DNA of 64,000 nucleotides from positions 146,886-210,885 of the forward strand of contig NZ_LMRV01000031.1 of the NCBI RefSeq assembly GCF_001428245.1. The letters are read 5' to 3'. Every line of letters begins with the position of its first letter. The stretch's first letter is position 1. The DNA comes from Paenibacillus sp. Soil522 (lineage in GTDB: Bacteria; Bacillota; Bacilli; Paenibacillales; Paenibacillaceae). The position numbers and the translations under genes were made by a program. The notes under the pieces were generated by a model. That model was not told the DNA's origin. It did not search any database and worked only from the letters and a program-made list of their open reading frames with translations. This document shows, one piece after another, positions 27,168 to 34,818 of this stretch.

Positions 27168-27938
27168 TTATAAGCGATTATAATCGCCGCCTGGGCTAGC
27201 CCAATGAATAAAGCCGTTTCGTTCGGCTGTTAAATGGATTCTCGGATCGGCCTGGTCGGAAACGGACAATACCGATAAACCGTCTTTTTGATGGCGGGCA
27301 AGTGCTCTCATCCAATGCTTGGACCAGTCGCTAGCAAGCGTATCGCCTTCAAACCCTTCCCACAGAAAACCGTCAAGCAGGCCTGAGCACGGACCAAGCT
27401 GTTTAAACCCGCGGTTTTGCAGCCATTTCAGTTTGGTATGCCGCCCGCTCGCAACCGCGAGGAAGGAGCGGTAAGCTGCAGTCATTTCATCTTGCAGCTC
27501 GGGAGGAACATAATCCTCAATGTCGCCTACCGTATCGAGGAAAATACCGTTCAGGTTATACGACTCGGTTATTTCGTCCAATTCCGCAAGCAGCAGGCTG
27601 CGATAACCGGGTGAACGAAGATCCATTAAGACGGAATTCCATTGTTCGAAGCGAATGGGCTTACCGTTCTCAGTCAGGATATCGGTTGAGGCGATCGCGC
27701 TGGTCCGCTTCTGGTTCCAATGAGGGGTTTCCATTACGGACAAATAGCCGTAGACATCCGTACCGGAGGCACGGATGTCGGAAATATCGTCCGGCTGCCA
27801 TTGCTGCAGCTCGATTATCGCAAGATCGGCCTCCTTGAGCCGTCTTTTCGTTTCGGGACTTGCGGGGCCGTAGTAAATGAGGAACGACTGAATTTTGCCC
27901 AGGCGGCCTATCGGTTTCTCTTTTCTGATTCCAAACAT
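27168..27938 (-). CDS. PelA-hydrolase-like glycosidase (GH114/TM1410 family)
   Basis: A 256-residue TIM-barrel-like protein. It opens with SFLIYYGPASPETKRRL, then GTDVYGYLSVMETPHW, YNLNGIFLDTVGDIEDY and LLDGFLWEGFEGD. This is the pattern of the TM1410/GH114 group to which the N-terminal hydrolase domain of PelA belongs; acidic residues in FLDT and LWEGFE are the likely catalytic ones. No signal peptide is visible, unlike periplasmic PelA. The ATG at 27938 has GGAGG upstream; a longer frame to 28109 lacks support. It converges on the end of the sensor gene and is divergent from the ATP-grasp gene. Together with the deacetylase at 21856 it supplies both activities of PelA as separate proteins. 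Confidence 0.8.
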   Translation of the reverse strand: MFGIRKEKPIGRLGKIQSFLIYYGPASPETKRRLKEADLAIIELQQWQPDDISDIRASGTDVYGYLSVMETPHWNQKRTSAIASTDILTENGKPIRFEQWNSVLMDLRSPGYRSLLLAELDEITESYNLNGIFLDTVGDIEDYVPPELQDEMTAAYRSFLAVASGRHTKLKWLQNRGFKQLGPCSGLLDGFLWEGFEGDTLASDWSKHWMRALARHQKDGLSVLSVSDQADPRIHLTAERNGFIHWASPGGDYNRL

Positions 27939-27983
27939 GCTTCCTGCACCTCCGATCCATCTTCGTTCCAGTATAGCAAATCG

Positions 27984-28000
27984 TTGACAAAATAATGTCA
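27984..28000 (+). promoter_or_regulatory. Candidate -35 element with overlapping inverted repeat in the divergent region
   Basis: TTGACA at 27984-27989 is a perfect sigma-A -35 box directed at the ATP-grasp gene; the -10 is poor (GTTTAG or TTTAGG at 17-18 bp spacing). TGACA and TGTCA flank a 6-base spacer over the same site, which would suit an operator controlling both divergent genes. Confidence 0.4.
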
Positions 28001-28032
28001 TAGCCGGTTTAGGTTTAATGAGGAGGGAAATC

Positions 28033-29205
28033 TTGGCTACAGTTTTATGCACAAACGGACTGCTCAGCAAAACGCTGGCCGTCGTGCGTTCAATGGGAAA
28101 GCACGGCATTCGTACGGTCGTTGGCGAAAAAACGCGTTATCACGCCAGCGGATTTTCGAAGTATGCGGACAAAACGGTCGTATATCCTGATCCGAAACGA
28201 TATCCGGAGCAATTCTATGATTGGTTGTACGAGACGATTATCCGGGAAAAGGTTGATTTCTTGTTTCCGATGGACGACGATGTCATGGATGTGGTCGTTT
28301 TAAAACAGGAAGAGTTAAAGAAGCTGTGCCGCATTCCGGTACCCTCTCTGGAGAGTTACCGGGTGGCAGCGGATAAGTCTTTAACGATGCGTCTTGCCGA
28401 AGACAGAAATGTCCCTTACCCCCGTACGGCGGAAACTTCCTTTGGACCGCAATTCAACCCGGATGAGCTGCTGGCTGTGACTGCGGCAATGGATTATCCG
28501 CTCTGCATCAAACCCCGGGTAGGCTCAGGCTCGCGTGGAGTGCGATTCGCAAATGATGCCGCCGAGCTTGTTTCATTATTTCAAGAGATTCACCGCAGCT
28601 ATCCTAATCCTCTTATTCAGGAAGCTGTTTCATTCGGAGGCAAATACGGGGTATGCCTATGCTATGATTCTAATCATACGGTACGTGCCGCTTTTGTTCA
28701 AAAAGAGGTACGAAACTTCCCTGAGGAACGGGGACCGAGTGTCGTTCAAGAGAGCATTTACGATGAGAAGATGCTTGATTATACGAAGAGGCTTATGGAC
28801 GGGATCCCTTGGTTTGGCGTCGTCGAGGTTGACTATATGGTCGATTCCCGTACTGGAGAGCCCAAGCTAATGGAAATCAATCCAAGATATTGGGCCTCGC
28901 TGAACTTAGCAGTAGTAAGCGGTGTCGATTTTCCGTGGATGCATTATCAGCTAGGAATGGAAGCCGATGCAGATTCGATGCTTACGTACAAGGCTGGAGT
29001 TTTTAGCAGACAGCTTCTTCCGGGCGATTTGTTATATTTCTTGACGAGTAAGAGAAGATGGCGGTTGGATCCTCCGTTTTTTACAGCAAAATCAAAAGAC
29101 GACATCATTTCCCGGGATGATCCATGGCCGACTGTTGGTTTTCTTGTATCCGCTCTTCGGTATTGTCTGGATTTGAAGATGTGGAAGTTTATTATTACCC
29201 GCTGA
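28033..29205 (+). CDS. ATP-grasp family carboxylate-amine ligase-like enzyme
   Basis: A 390-residue ATP-grasp protein. The N-terminal part LCTNGLLSKTLAVVRSMGKHG is the pre-ATP-grasp domain. Lysine sites occur in CIKPRVGSGSRGVR, and the metal-binding end is KLMEINPRYWASLNLAV (E and N ligands). Such enzymes couple ATP cleavage to carboxylate-amine ligation; members are frequent in exopolysaccharide loci with DUF3473 deacetylases. The probable start is the TTG at 28033, 8 bases after GGAGGG; an ATG at 28018 overlaps that site. The substrate cannot be inferred. Confidence 0.85.
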   Translation: MATVLCTNGLLSKTLAVVRSMGKHGIRTVVGEKTRYHASGFSKYADKTVVYPDPKRYPEQFYDWLYETIIREKVDFLFPMDDDVMDVVVLKQEELKKLCRIPVPSLESYRVAADKSLTMRLAEDRNVPYPRTAETSFGPQFNPDELLAVTAAMDYPLCIKPRVGSGSRGVRFANDAAELVSLFQEIHRSYPNPLIQEAVSFGGKYGVCLCYDSNHTVRAAFVQKEVRNFPEERGPSVVQESIYDEKMLDYTKRLMDGIPWFGVVEVDYMVDSRTGEPKLMEINPRYWASLNLAVVSGVDFPWMHYQLGMEADADSMLTYKAGVFSRQLLPGDLLYFLTSKRRWRLDPPFFTAKSKDDIISRDDPWPTVGFLVSALRYCLDLKMWKFIITR

Positions 29206-29229
29206 AGTATTAAATAAGTAAGGAGAATC

Positions 29230-29976
29230 ATGCGCGGCGGCCTTCAGACGAATGGTCCGCATGAAACAAAATCGATGAAAAAATGGAATAAACCGCTGAT
29301 TATTATAGCAGGTGCGCTTGTTGTTATCGGGATTGCGCTGTATGGCAGTATCAGCTTGTATGCGAAGTTAAATAAAGTGACTGAATTACATACTCGTTTA
29401 GATGAAGCTGCCGAGAAACCGGAAACGGTGCCGACGCAGGAGCAGGAGCAGGAGCAAGAGCAGGAGCAGGAGCAGGAGCAGGCAGAAAAGCAGAAGCAAG
29501 ATGCTATCCACGAGCAATCGGAAGTACCTCAGCCTGCTTCTGCTGAAACTTTGACACCCGCGCAGCCGTCTAATCATGCGAACGAGGGTCAGAAGCCGGT
29601 AGCAGATGCTGCTTCTGCGGAAGACAAAGCGCGGAAGAAAAAAGAGATTGATGTTTCGGTTACAGCGAAATTGTGGCAGCTGAAGTCTTCTTGTCAAGCA
29701 AGAAGCAACAGCTTGGCCGGCCAAATCGCACAAGAGTTTGGAGGAGATGACGGGGCAACGGCTGCGACGGTCCAGAGCAAATATTTGGACAAGATTTTTG
29801 CTGCCGAAGCCGAATGTGATGCCAAGTTTAATCAATTGATAAGCAATGCACATAACGAGTATAAGGCGGCCGGTCTAGGCGACCAATCCTTGCCTGATTG
29901 GAGCTCGCAATATGAGAGCGCGAAGGCGGAGGCTAGAGCGGGTGCGCTTGCTGTTATTGCAAACTCACTAAACTAA
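29230..29976 (+). CDS. Membrane-anchored protein with Glu-Gln repeat and two-cysteine domain
   Basis: A 248-residue protein: a membrane anchor at about residues 20-40, then a tether containing an uninterrupted run of Glu-Gln dipeptides (coded by CAGGAG-type hexamers, 29437-29481). Next comes a Pro/Ala-rich stretch and a C-terminal domain of about 105 residues. The domain repeats the pattern seen at 10877 and 30004: L-W-Q-L-K-S-S-C, a second cysteine 40 residues on followed by D-A-K-F, then E-Y-K-A-A-G-L and W-x-x-x-Y-x-x-A-K. It should sit outside the membrane. No known family recognised. It follows the ATP-grasp gene by 24 bp with AAGGAG before the ATG. Confidence 0.75.
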   Translation: MRGGLQTNGPHETKSMKKWNKPLIIIAGALVVIGIALYGSISLYAKLNKVTELHTRLDEAAEKPETVPTQEQEQEQEQEQEQEQAEKQKQDAIHEQSEVPQPASAETLTPAQPSNHANEGQKPVADAASAEDKARKKKEIDVSVTAKLWQLKSSCQARSNSLAGQIAQEFGGDDGATAATVQSKYLDKIFAAEAECDAKFNQLISNAHNEYKAAGLGDQSLPDWSSQYESAKAEARAGALAVIANSLN

Positions 29977-30003
29977 TTCGCTTTATTATTCGAAGGAGGC
30001 CCA

Positions 30004-30945
30004 ATGAATAAGTCACGTGTACTTTCTATTTTTCTAGCAGTTATGATGCTGTCATCTGTACTGGCTGCCACTGTATTGGCAGCATCGACGGCGGTTAAAA
30101 CAAAAACGCAGTCGCTTAGCCTGCAATTTGACGGACAGGCGCTTAAGCTGCCGGACGGTCAATATTCGTTTATTTATCAAGGACGTACATATGTCCCGAT
30201 TCGTTACATTTCCTATGCGCTGCAGAAATCGGTGAACTGGGACGGCAAGAAGGCTACGGTTTCTGAGCCGACTGAGCAGGAGCTTGCCGCGATGAAGAAG
30301 CAGCTGCAACATACGTCTACAGGCAGTGATAAGCCGCAAGCAGGCGTTGAAATCACGATTCAGCCTGTAAACGCAGCGCTCGTATTCGATGGGAAGGCAG
30401 CGCCTTTGCCGGCAGGCCAGCCGCTGTTTGGTTATAAAGGCTCCATCTATGTGCCGCTTCGCTTCTTATCGGAGTCGGTAGGGACGCAGATCAGCTTTGA
30501 CCCCGTGACGAAGACGGTTAACGGCCAATCTGCCGCATACCGGGCTGAGCAAGGAGCGGGCGGAGGCAATCTTATTCCGGGAACGGGCGAAGGCAGCGCC
30601 GGCGGCACAGGCGGTGCCGGCGGCGGAGCGGTTAAACTGTCGTATGAGCAAATTACAGCAGAGGCCGAATCGAAGCTTGCTGCGCTGAAAAGCAGCTGCA
30701 AATCAACGTTAATGAGTATTGGTTTGCAATATATATCGACATCGGATGCGGCTGTAAAAGCACAGCTGAAGGCTCAGGGGCTGCAAGAGGTAGACAACTG
30801 CTCTGCGAAGTTTGAGGTCATTATGTCGGATACAACAGCTAAGCTGACGGAGAACGGCTACAGCACGGCGATTATCGCCGATTATCGCAAAGCCTTTCAG
30901 GCAGAGCTTGAGGCTGGCAGAGATCTTGCGAATAGCATGGGATAG
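30004..30945 (+). CDS. Secreted stalk-domain (copper amine oxidase N-like) protein with two-cysteine domain
   Basis: A 313-residue protein with a signal peptide (residues 1-27, ending A-A-S-T). Two stalk-type domains follow, each with a V-P-I/L-R-x-I/L-S motif (YVPIRYISYAL near 65 and YVPLRFLSESVG near 155) and V-x-W/F-D-x-x-x-x-x-V-x. After a Gly-rich linker (about 190-210) comes the third copy of the two-cysteine domain, with 33 residues between cysteines. Stalk domains are common on Paenibacillus surface proteins and are structural. AAGGAGG precedes the ATG. The stop is TAG; the next 14 codons in frame still encode a P/Q-rich tail, so the C-terminus may have been shortened recently. Confidence 0.82.
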   Translation: MNKSRVLSIFLAVMMLSSVLAATVLAASTAVKTKTQSLSLQFDGQALKLPDGQYSFIYQGRTYVPIRYISYALQKSVNWDGKKATVSEPTEQELAAMKKQLQHTSTGSDKPQAGVEITIQPVNAALVFDGKAAPLPAGQPLFGYKGSIYVPLRFLSESVGTQISFDPVTKTVNGQSAAYRAEQGAGGGNLIPGTGEGSAGGTGGAGGGAVKLSYEQITAEAESKLAALKSSCKSTLMSIGLQYISTSDAAVKAQLKAQGLQEVDNCSAKFEVIMSDTTAKLTENGYSTAIIADYRKAFQAELEAGRDLANSMG

Positions 30946-31011
30946 CAGCCGGTTCCTCAACAACCTCAACAACCTCAACAACCGGGCCTATACCGAGCTT
31001 TACATAATAAG

Positions 31012-31058
31012 AAAAGGGGCAGCAGTGAAGTCGCATTGACTTCTCTGCTGCCCCTTTT
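31012..31058 (+). terminator. Terminator closing the Pel-like region
   Basis: AAAAGGGGCAGCAG pairs with CTGCTGCCCCTTTT, with an inner GAAGTC/GACTTC stem and GCATT loop. The inner motif matches the terminator at 12511. Confidence 0.85.
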
Positions 31059-31198
31059 GCATACAGCCATCGGGAGACGACCCCTACTGCCGCAGCGGGA
31101 ACCAATTGTTGGGGAAGTTTATAACTCATTGTAATATCTTTATCGAGAAGACTCCCTCATTAACGTGGTAAAGGGGAGATAAATCGATTTCTTTTTCG

Positions 31199-31227
31199 TT
31201 CATAAATAAGAACATATGTGCTATAAT
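31199..31227 (+). promoter_or_regulatory. Sigma-A-type promoter with a LexA-like site in the spacer
   Basis: TTCATA at 31199 and TATAAT at 31222 are separated by 17 bp, with TG one base before the -10. The spacer holds GAACATATGTGC (31210-31221), one base away from the Gram-positive LexA half-site pair GAAC-N4-GTTC. It would drive the spo0E-like gene through a 280-nt leader. Confidence 0.4.
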
Positions 31228-31256
31228 TTGGGTAAGGGAACGATCCCATCCCCTTT

Positions 31257-31290
31257 CCCTTCTTCAAAAATCAATTGATTTTAAGAAGGG
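31257..31290 (+). other. Long hairpin in the leader of the spo0E-like gene
   Basis: CCCTTCTT (31257) pairs with AAGAAGGG (31290), and the centre AAAATCAATTGATTTT is a perfect palindrome, with a 2-base bulge between. There is no T-run after it, so it is not an ordinary terminator. The rest of 31291-31511 holds no gene. Confidence 0.5.
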
Positions 31291-31511
31291 GTAATTCAAT
31301 AGCAAAAACCCTACCATAGTACTAAAATTTGCATTACACTATCATTACAAAGTATCCTAATTCATACAATAGTGGCATGCAGGGGGTCTATGGGCGTATT
31401 TGATTTGTTATGCCAAACCGGCCGATCTATTTCCAATCCAAGACGGTTCTGAAATAACATGGGAGTTGCATCTTGGCTTGTTTGATAACAGGTTGTGAAG
31501 GGGGGAGATCC

Positions 31512-31745
31512 ATGGTTAGAGAAAGTGTTCTGCAAAAAATCAAGCTGGAGCAAACGATCGAGCTGCTGCGGCAGGATATGGTCGAAAAGCTGTTAATGAA
31601 CGGATCTTATCAATCTGACGAAGTGTTAGGGGCCAGCCAAGCGTTGGATCGTATTCTTAATTGCTATGATTGCGTACGATATGGGAGAGAGTGCGGGAAA
31701 GAATCGAATTGCGCAGCATTTTCATTTCCGTTTATCGGATATTAA
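31512..31745 (+). CDS. Spo0E-family aspartyl-phosphate phosphatase
   Basis: A 77-residue protein. The helical hairpin carries EQTIELLRQDMVEKLL followed by SDEVLGASQALDRIL, with the S-Q-x-x-D signature of Spo0E-type phosphatases. These dephosphorylate Spo0A-P in the cytoplasm and delay sporulation. A C-terminal tail has four cysteines (CYDCVRYGRECGKESNC), unusual for the family. The ATG at 31512 follows GGGGGAG; an upstream ATG at 31473 lacks a site. It stands alone with its own promoter after the Pel-like region, and Spo0A is a known biofilm regulator, so a link is possible but unproven. Confidence 0.8.
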   Translation: MVRESVLQKIKLEQTIELLRQDMVEKLLMNGSYQSDEVLGASQALDRILNCYDCVRYGRECGKESNCAAFSFPFIGY

Positions 31746-31940
31746 TGCTATTTAAATATACGTCTCCGTGTGTATTCATAGTATTAAATTTTAAATATAT
31801 TGACTATATGCAAATAGTACTTTTATACTATTTTCCGCAGGGTTATGTTTTGGCTATCTCATACACCTAAATTTTGATATTACGTTTTTTTAAAGTATGA
31901 TAGAGGGAGAGAAAGCTGCTTTGCAGGAGGTGCAGGGAAA

Positions 31941-32474
31941 TTGAACAAATCTACGAAATGGCTGCCGACTTTATTATGGGGCCTGATCTTTACGGGCTGG
32001 CTGGCGCTTTTATTTATGTTTTCGTCCCAGTCATATGAGCAGCAAACCATTCAACCGTTTTTGATCAGCCACTTCGATTATCATCTGCTCGTGAGATGGC
32101 TGCCCGACATGACGATTACGTATCGGACCAGCGTATTTAATTCGCATGAAAATCCATATAGGTTCATTGAATTTCTATTTCGCAAGGGTGCGCATTTGTT
32201 TGTGTATGCGACGTTCGCTGCCGTGCTGTTTATGTTCATGCGTTCGCTGAGCAGCGGGCGCTGGTTTCGTTCGATAGCCGTTACGCTACTGGTTACCATT
32301 GCCGTTCCGGCTCTGGACGAATGGAATCAGCTAAGCTCTCATGCGCGTACGGGAAACAAGGCGGATGTTGTGCTAGATTTTGCAGGAGGATGTGCGGGCT
32401 TGCTTGTCTGCTTATGTATTTTAGGGCTGATTAAGCTCTTTAGAAGACGAGGGCAGCAGTCTATCAAATCTTGA
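31941..32474 (+). CDS. VanZ-like membrane protein
   Basis: A 177-residue protein with four to five helices. It has F-R-K-G-A-H-L-F-V-Y-A-T-F in the second and V-P-A-L-D-E-W-N-Q-x-F/L-S-x-x-R-x-G in the next loop, which are the VanZ family motifs (acidic D-E and R residues). The cellular role of most VanZ proteins is unclear; some affect glycopeptide tolerance. Start is TTG behind CAGGAGGTG. It appears monocistronic. Confidence 0.85.
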   Translation: MNKSTKWLPTLLWGLIFTGWLALLFMFSSQSYEQQTIQPFLISHFDYHLLVRWLPDMTITYRTSVFNSHENPYRFIEFLFRKGAHLFVYATFAAVLFMFMRSLSSGRWFRSIAVTLLVTIAVPALDEWNQLSSHARTGNKADVVLDFAGGCAGLLVCLCILGLIKLFRRRGQQSIKS

Positions 32475-33200
32475 AGGTGGGATAGGTCAACAGATAGAGG
32501 CGTATCACGCAGCCGCTGAAGCACAAGCATATCTGCGTGGAGCTTGAATTGTTTGTGATGGATAATGTTTACAATATCTATACGAATCGGATACATGTGG
32601 TTAATATTCCTTTTGTATGATATAGCTTGGCCAAGCACGACAGGATTGGTGCGAGGTACTTGCTTGATCTCAGGGGGAAATAAAGTGAGCTTTAGACGCA
32701 AAAATACGCGCAAATCGTTTCAAGTGCTTATATCCGGATTACTAATGGTATCCTGCTTGGCCCAAGGCCATTGATATTATTGATCTGTCCCAAATAGGAC
32801 AGAAGCGGACATTCCGCATTTGGACCGTATGGCGGTGTAGGAGTTTAACATAGCGGGCTCCACGCCAGACAACTGCTCGTAGCGAACGAAGGAGAACTGG
32901 CAAGCGATTATTCAGTTGATTCGGAAGGATCGGTATCGATCGTGGATGTAACAGGCCACATTTAGGCGCTCACGGATACGAATGTAACGACTGCTGGCTT
33001 CGGCGGAGTGACGATACCAGAAGGTGTACGGGAGCCATAGCGGTGACGATGAATGCTTAAGCATGTGAAATATATGAATTAGGTTTACAACCATGGAAGC
33101 TGTTGTTCAAGCGGCGAAAACTGCTGGGGCGGCAGCTTTTTTATTCGTTTATACGCCGATGATCGGCACTTAACCTGATAGATGTTTCGTCAAAGGCTGC
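32475..33200 (+). pseudogene. Decayed surface protein (beta-propeller/choice-of-anchor I-like) remnants
   Basis: From GTG 32683 a signal-peptide-like start (KSFQVLISGLLMVSCLAQG) runs into a stop after 29 codons. Further on, across several frameshifts, LLVANEGELASDYSVDSEG and SVSIVDVTGHI appear (about 32875-32965), then VTTAGFGGVTIPEGVREP. This resembles LVANEGE...PEGSVSIVDV segments of choice-of-anchor I/beta-propeller surface proteins. No intact frame exists. The stretch 32475-32680 shows nothing recognisable. A small hairpin with a T-run near 33117-33142 may be its old terminator. Confidence 0.45.
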
Positions 33201-33415
33201 ATCCCGGAATTGTCTATATTAAAGATATAAGCACCGAACCTGCATATATGGCATTAAATGAAAAGGGACAAGTATACGTATGGGCAGCGCATGTTATGTG
33301 TCTCTCATGAGACCTGACTTTAAAAATCAACGGAAAATATATTGGCTTACAGAAACACTAGGCGCGAAAGTGCATTGGAATGCCTCGGATGGCTGTGTCA
33401 TTGTTCAGTTGTGAT
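33201..33415 (+). pseudogene. Remnant of a stalk-domain protein
   Basis: One frame reads ISTEPAYMALNEKGQVYVW, like an RCC1-type repeat, followed after a stop by L-T-E-T-L-G-A-K-V-H-W-N-A-S-D-G-C-V-I-V. The latter is the A-L-G-A-K-V-x-W-D-A end of a copper-amine-oxidase-N-like stalk domain. Together with the preceding remnant this marks a lost surface-protein locus. Confidence 0.5.
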
Positions 33416-33535
33416 GCTTCTATCCTTTATGTTCGTGGAAGTGGATGAAAATAGTTACGGACAAAGCAGGCTGCTATTCTTTATAATCGTCTTTATTGCT
33501 ATAAAGAATAGGGTAAGTATAAGGGGAGTCGCAAC

Positions 33536-34720
33536 TTGCAGCGCTATGAAGAATTAGATTCACTGAGAGGTTTGGCAGCACTTGCCGTTATGATTGGGCA
33601 TTTCTTAATGGTGTTTACGCCAATCGTGCAAAATACATCTGGATTAGGCTTTTTAGAATATCCGCTTAACCTGCTAAAATATACGCCACTGCATGCTGTA
33701 TGGGGCGGACATGAAGCTGTCATTATGTTTTTTCTGCTGAGCGGATTCGTGCTTTCCTTGCCTTTCTTCCTTTATCGCCAGCAGACGTATACGAAATATG
33801 TGATCAAGCGGATTTGCCGTATTTATATTCCGTTTCTTGTTGCTTTGTTCATTGCGATTATGATGAGGGAAGCCGTCTATGTATCGAAGCTGACGGACTT
33901 AACGAGCTACTATAACAACCTGTGGGTGATACCGCCGGACTCGGGTTCAATTATTCATCATCTGCTGTTTGTCGGGAACTATAATACGACGAGGTATGAT
34001 CCGATTTTGTGGACGCTCGTCCATGAGATGCGCATCTCGTTATTATTTCCGTTTATTATGTTTGCTATTGTAAAAGGCGGCTGGAAAATCGGGCTGCCGC
34101 TTGCGCTGACTTTGTCCTATGGAGCTGAAATGTTGCTCGCCAATTTCGAGACGCGCTATATGACCAACTTTGTGGTGTCGCTTCATTATGCTTCATTTTT
34201 TATCGTAGGGGCGCTGCTTGCAAAGTATCAGAAGGAGCTGAAGGCGGCATTTACACGGTTAAATGGCTGGTGGGCAGCGCTGCTTCTTATCGCTGCGCTC
34301 TATAGCTATTCGTTCAAATGGATCGGTTACAGCGAAGATTTCCACGATATGTTCATGCCGCATCGCGGCGATTGGATGACAGCTATCGGCGCTTCGATCT
34401 TCCTTGTGGCGGCTGTATCATCCGTTCGTTTATCGCGGCAGCTGCAGCGTAAGCCGTTGTTATTTTTGGGCAAAATCTCTTACAGTCTCTACTTATATCA
34501 TATGATCGTATTGTTATCGCTCGTTCATCTGTTAAATGGCGAGCTCGATACACCGCTAATCGTTATACTTGCCTTCGTCGCTTCGTTTGGAGCGGGGGCG
34601 CTGAGTTACTATTTCGTAGAGCTGCCGTCCATTCGTTTGGGTAAGTGGCTTACGAGCTGGGGCAAGAAGCCGGTCATCGTTGCTGGAAGCCGTACTGACG
34701 GCGCATCATCCTCAATATGA
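33536..34720 (+). CDS. Acyltransferase 3 family membrane protein (OafA/YrhL-like)
   Basis: A 394-residue protein with about ten helices. The N-terminus RYEELDSLRGLAALAVMIGH has the family R-G-L-A-A-x-x-V-x-x-x-H catalytic start, and the helix near residue 95 carries R-I-C-R-I-Y-I-P. Members O-acylate sugars of surface polysaccharides on the outer side of the membrane. The start must be the TTG at 33536 (AAGGGG upstream), since the nearby ATG is out of frame. It has its own terminator after the stop. It may modify the neighbouring exopolysaccharide, but it is outside that operon. Confidence 0.9.
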   Translation: MQRYEELDSLRGLAALAVMIGHFLMVFTPIVQNTSGLGFLEYPLNLLKYTPLHAVWGGHEAVIMFFLLSGFVLSLPFFLYRQQTYTKYVIKRICRIYIPFLVALFIAIMMREAVYVSKLTDLTSYYNNLWVIPPDSGSIIHHLLFVGNYNTTRYDPILWTLVHEMRISLLFPFIMFAIVKGGWKIGLPLALTLSYGAEMLLANFETRYMTNFVVSLHYASFFIVGALLAKYQKELKAAFTRLNGWWAALLLIAALYSYSFKWIGYSEDFHDMFMPHRGDWMTAIGASIFLVAAVSSVRLSRQLQRKPLLFLGKISYSLYLYHMIVLLSLVHLLNGELDTPLIVILAFVASFGAGALSYYFVELPSIRLGKWLTSWGKKPVIVAGSRTDGASSSI

Positions 34721-34746
34721 TGAAAGGTTGAATAGTAGAAGGGGAT

Positions 34747-34778
34747 GGTTCTCTTAGAGAGAGCCGTTCTTTTTTTTC
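34747..34778 (+). terminator. Terminator after the acyltransferase gene
   Basis: GGTTCTCT pairs with AGAGAGCC (one G-T pair) around TAG, followed by TTCTTTTTTTT. Confidence 0.8.
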
Positions 34779-34818
34779 TTTGAAAGAGGGCTTCCTTTCT
34801 GCAAAAAATTATGGGAAA

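Noticed and set aside
31291..31511. Riboswitch in the spo0E leader
   Set aside because: I looked for GEMM, purine, T-box and cobalamin core motifs and found none that hold together.
33342..33557. Small 71-residue gene before the acyltransferase
   Set aside because: No ribosome binding site, overlaps the remnant and the true start of the acyltransferase, and has no coherent composition.
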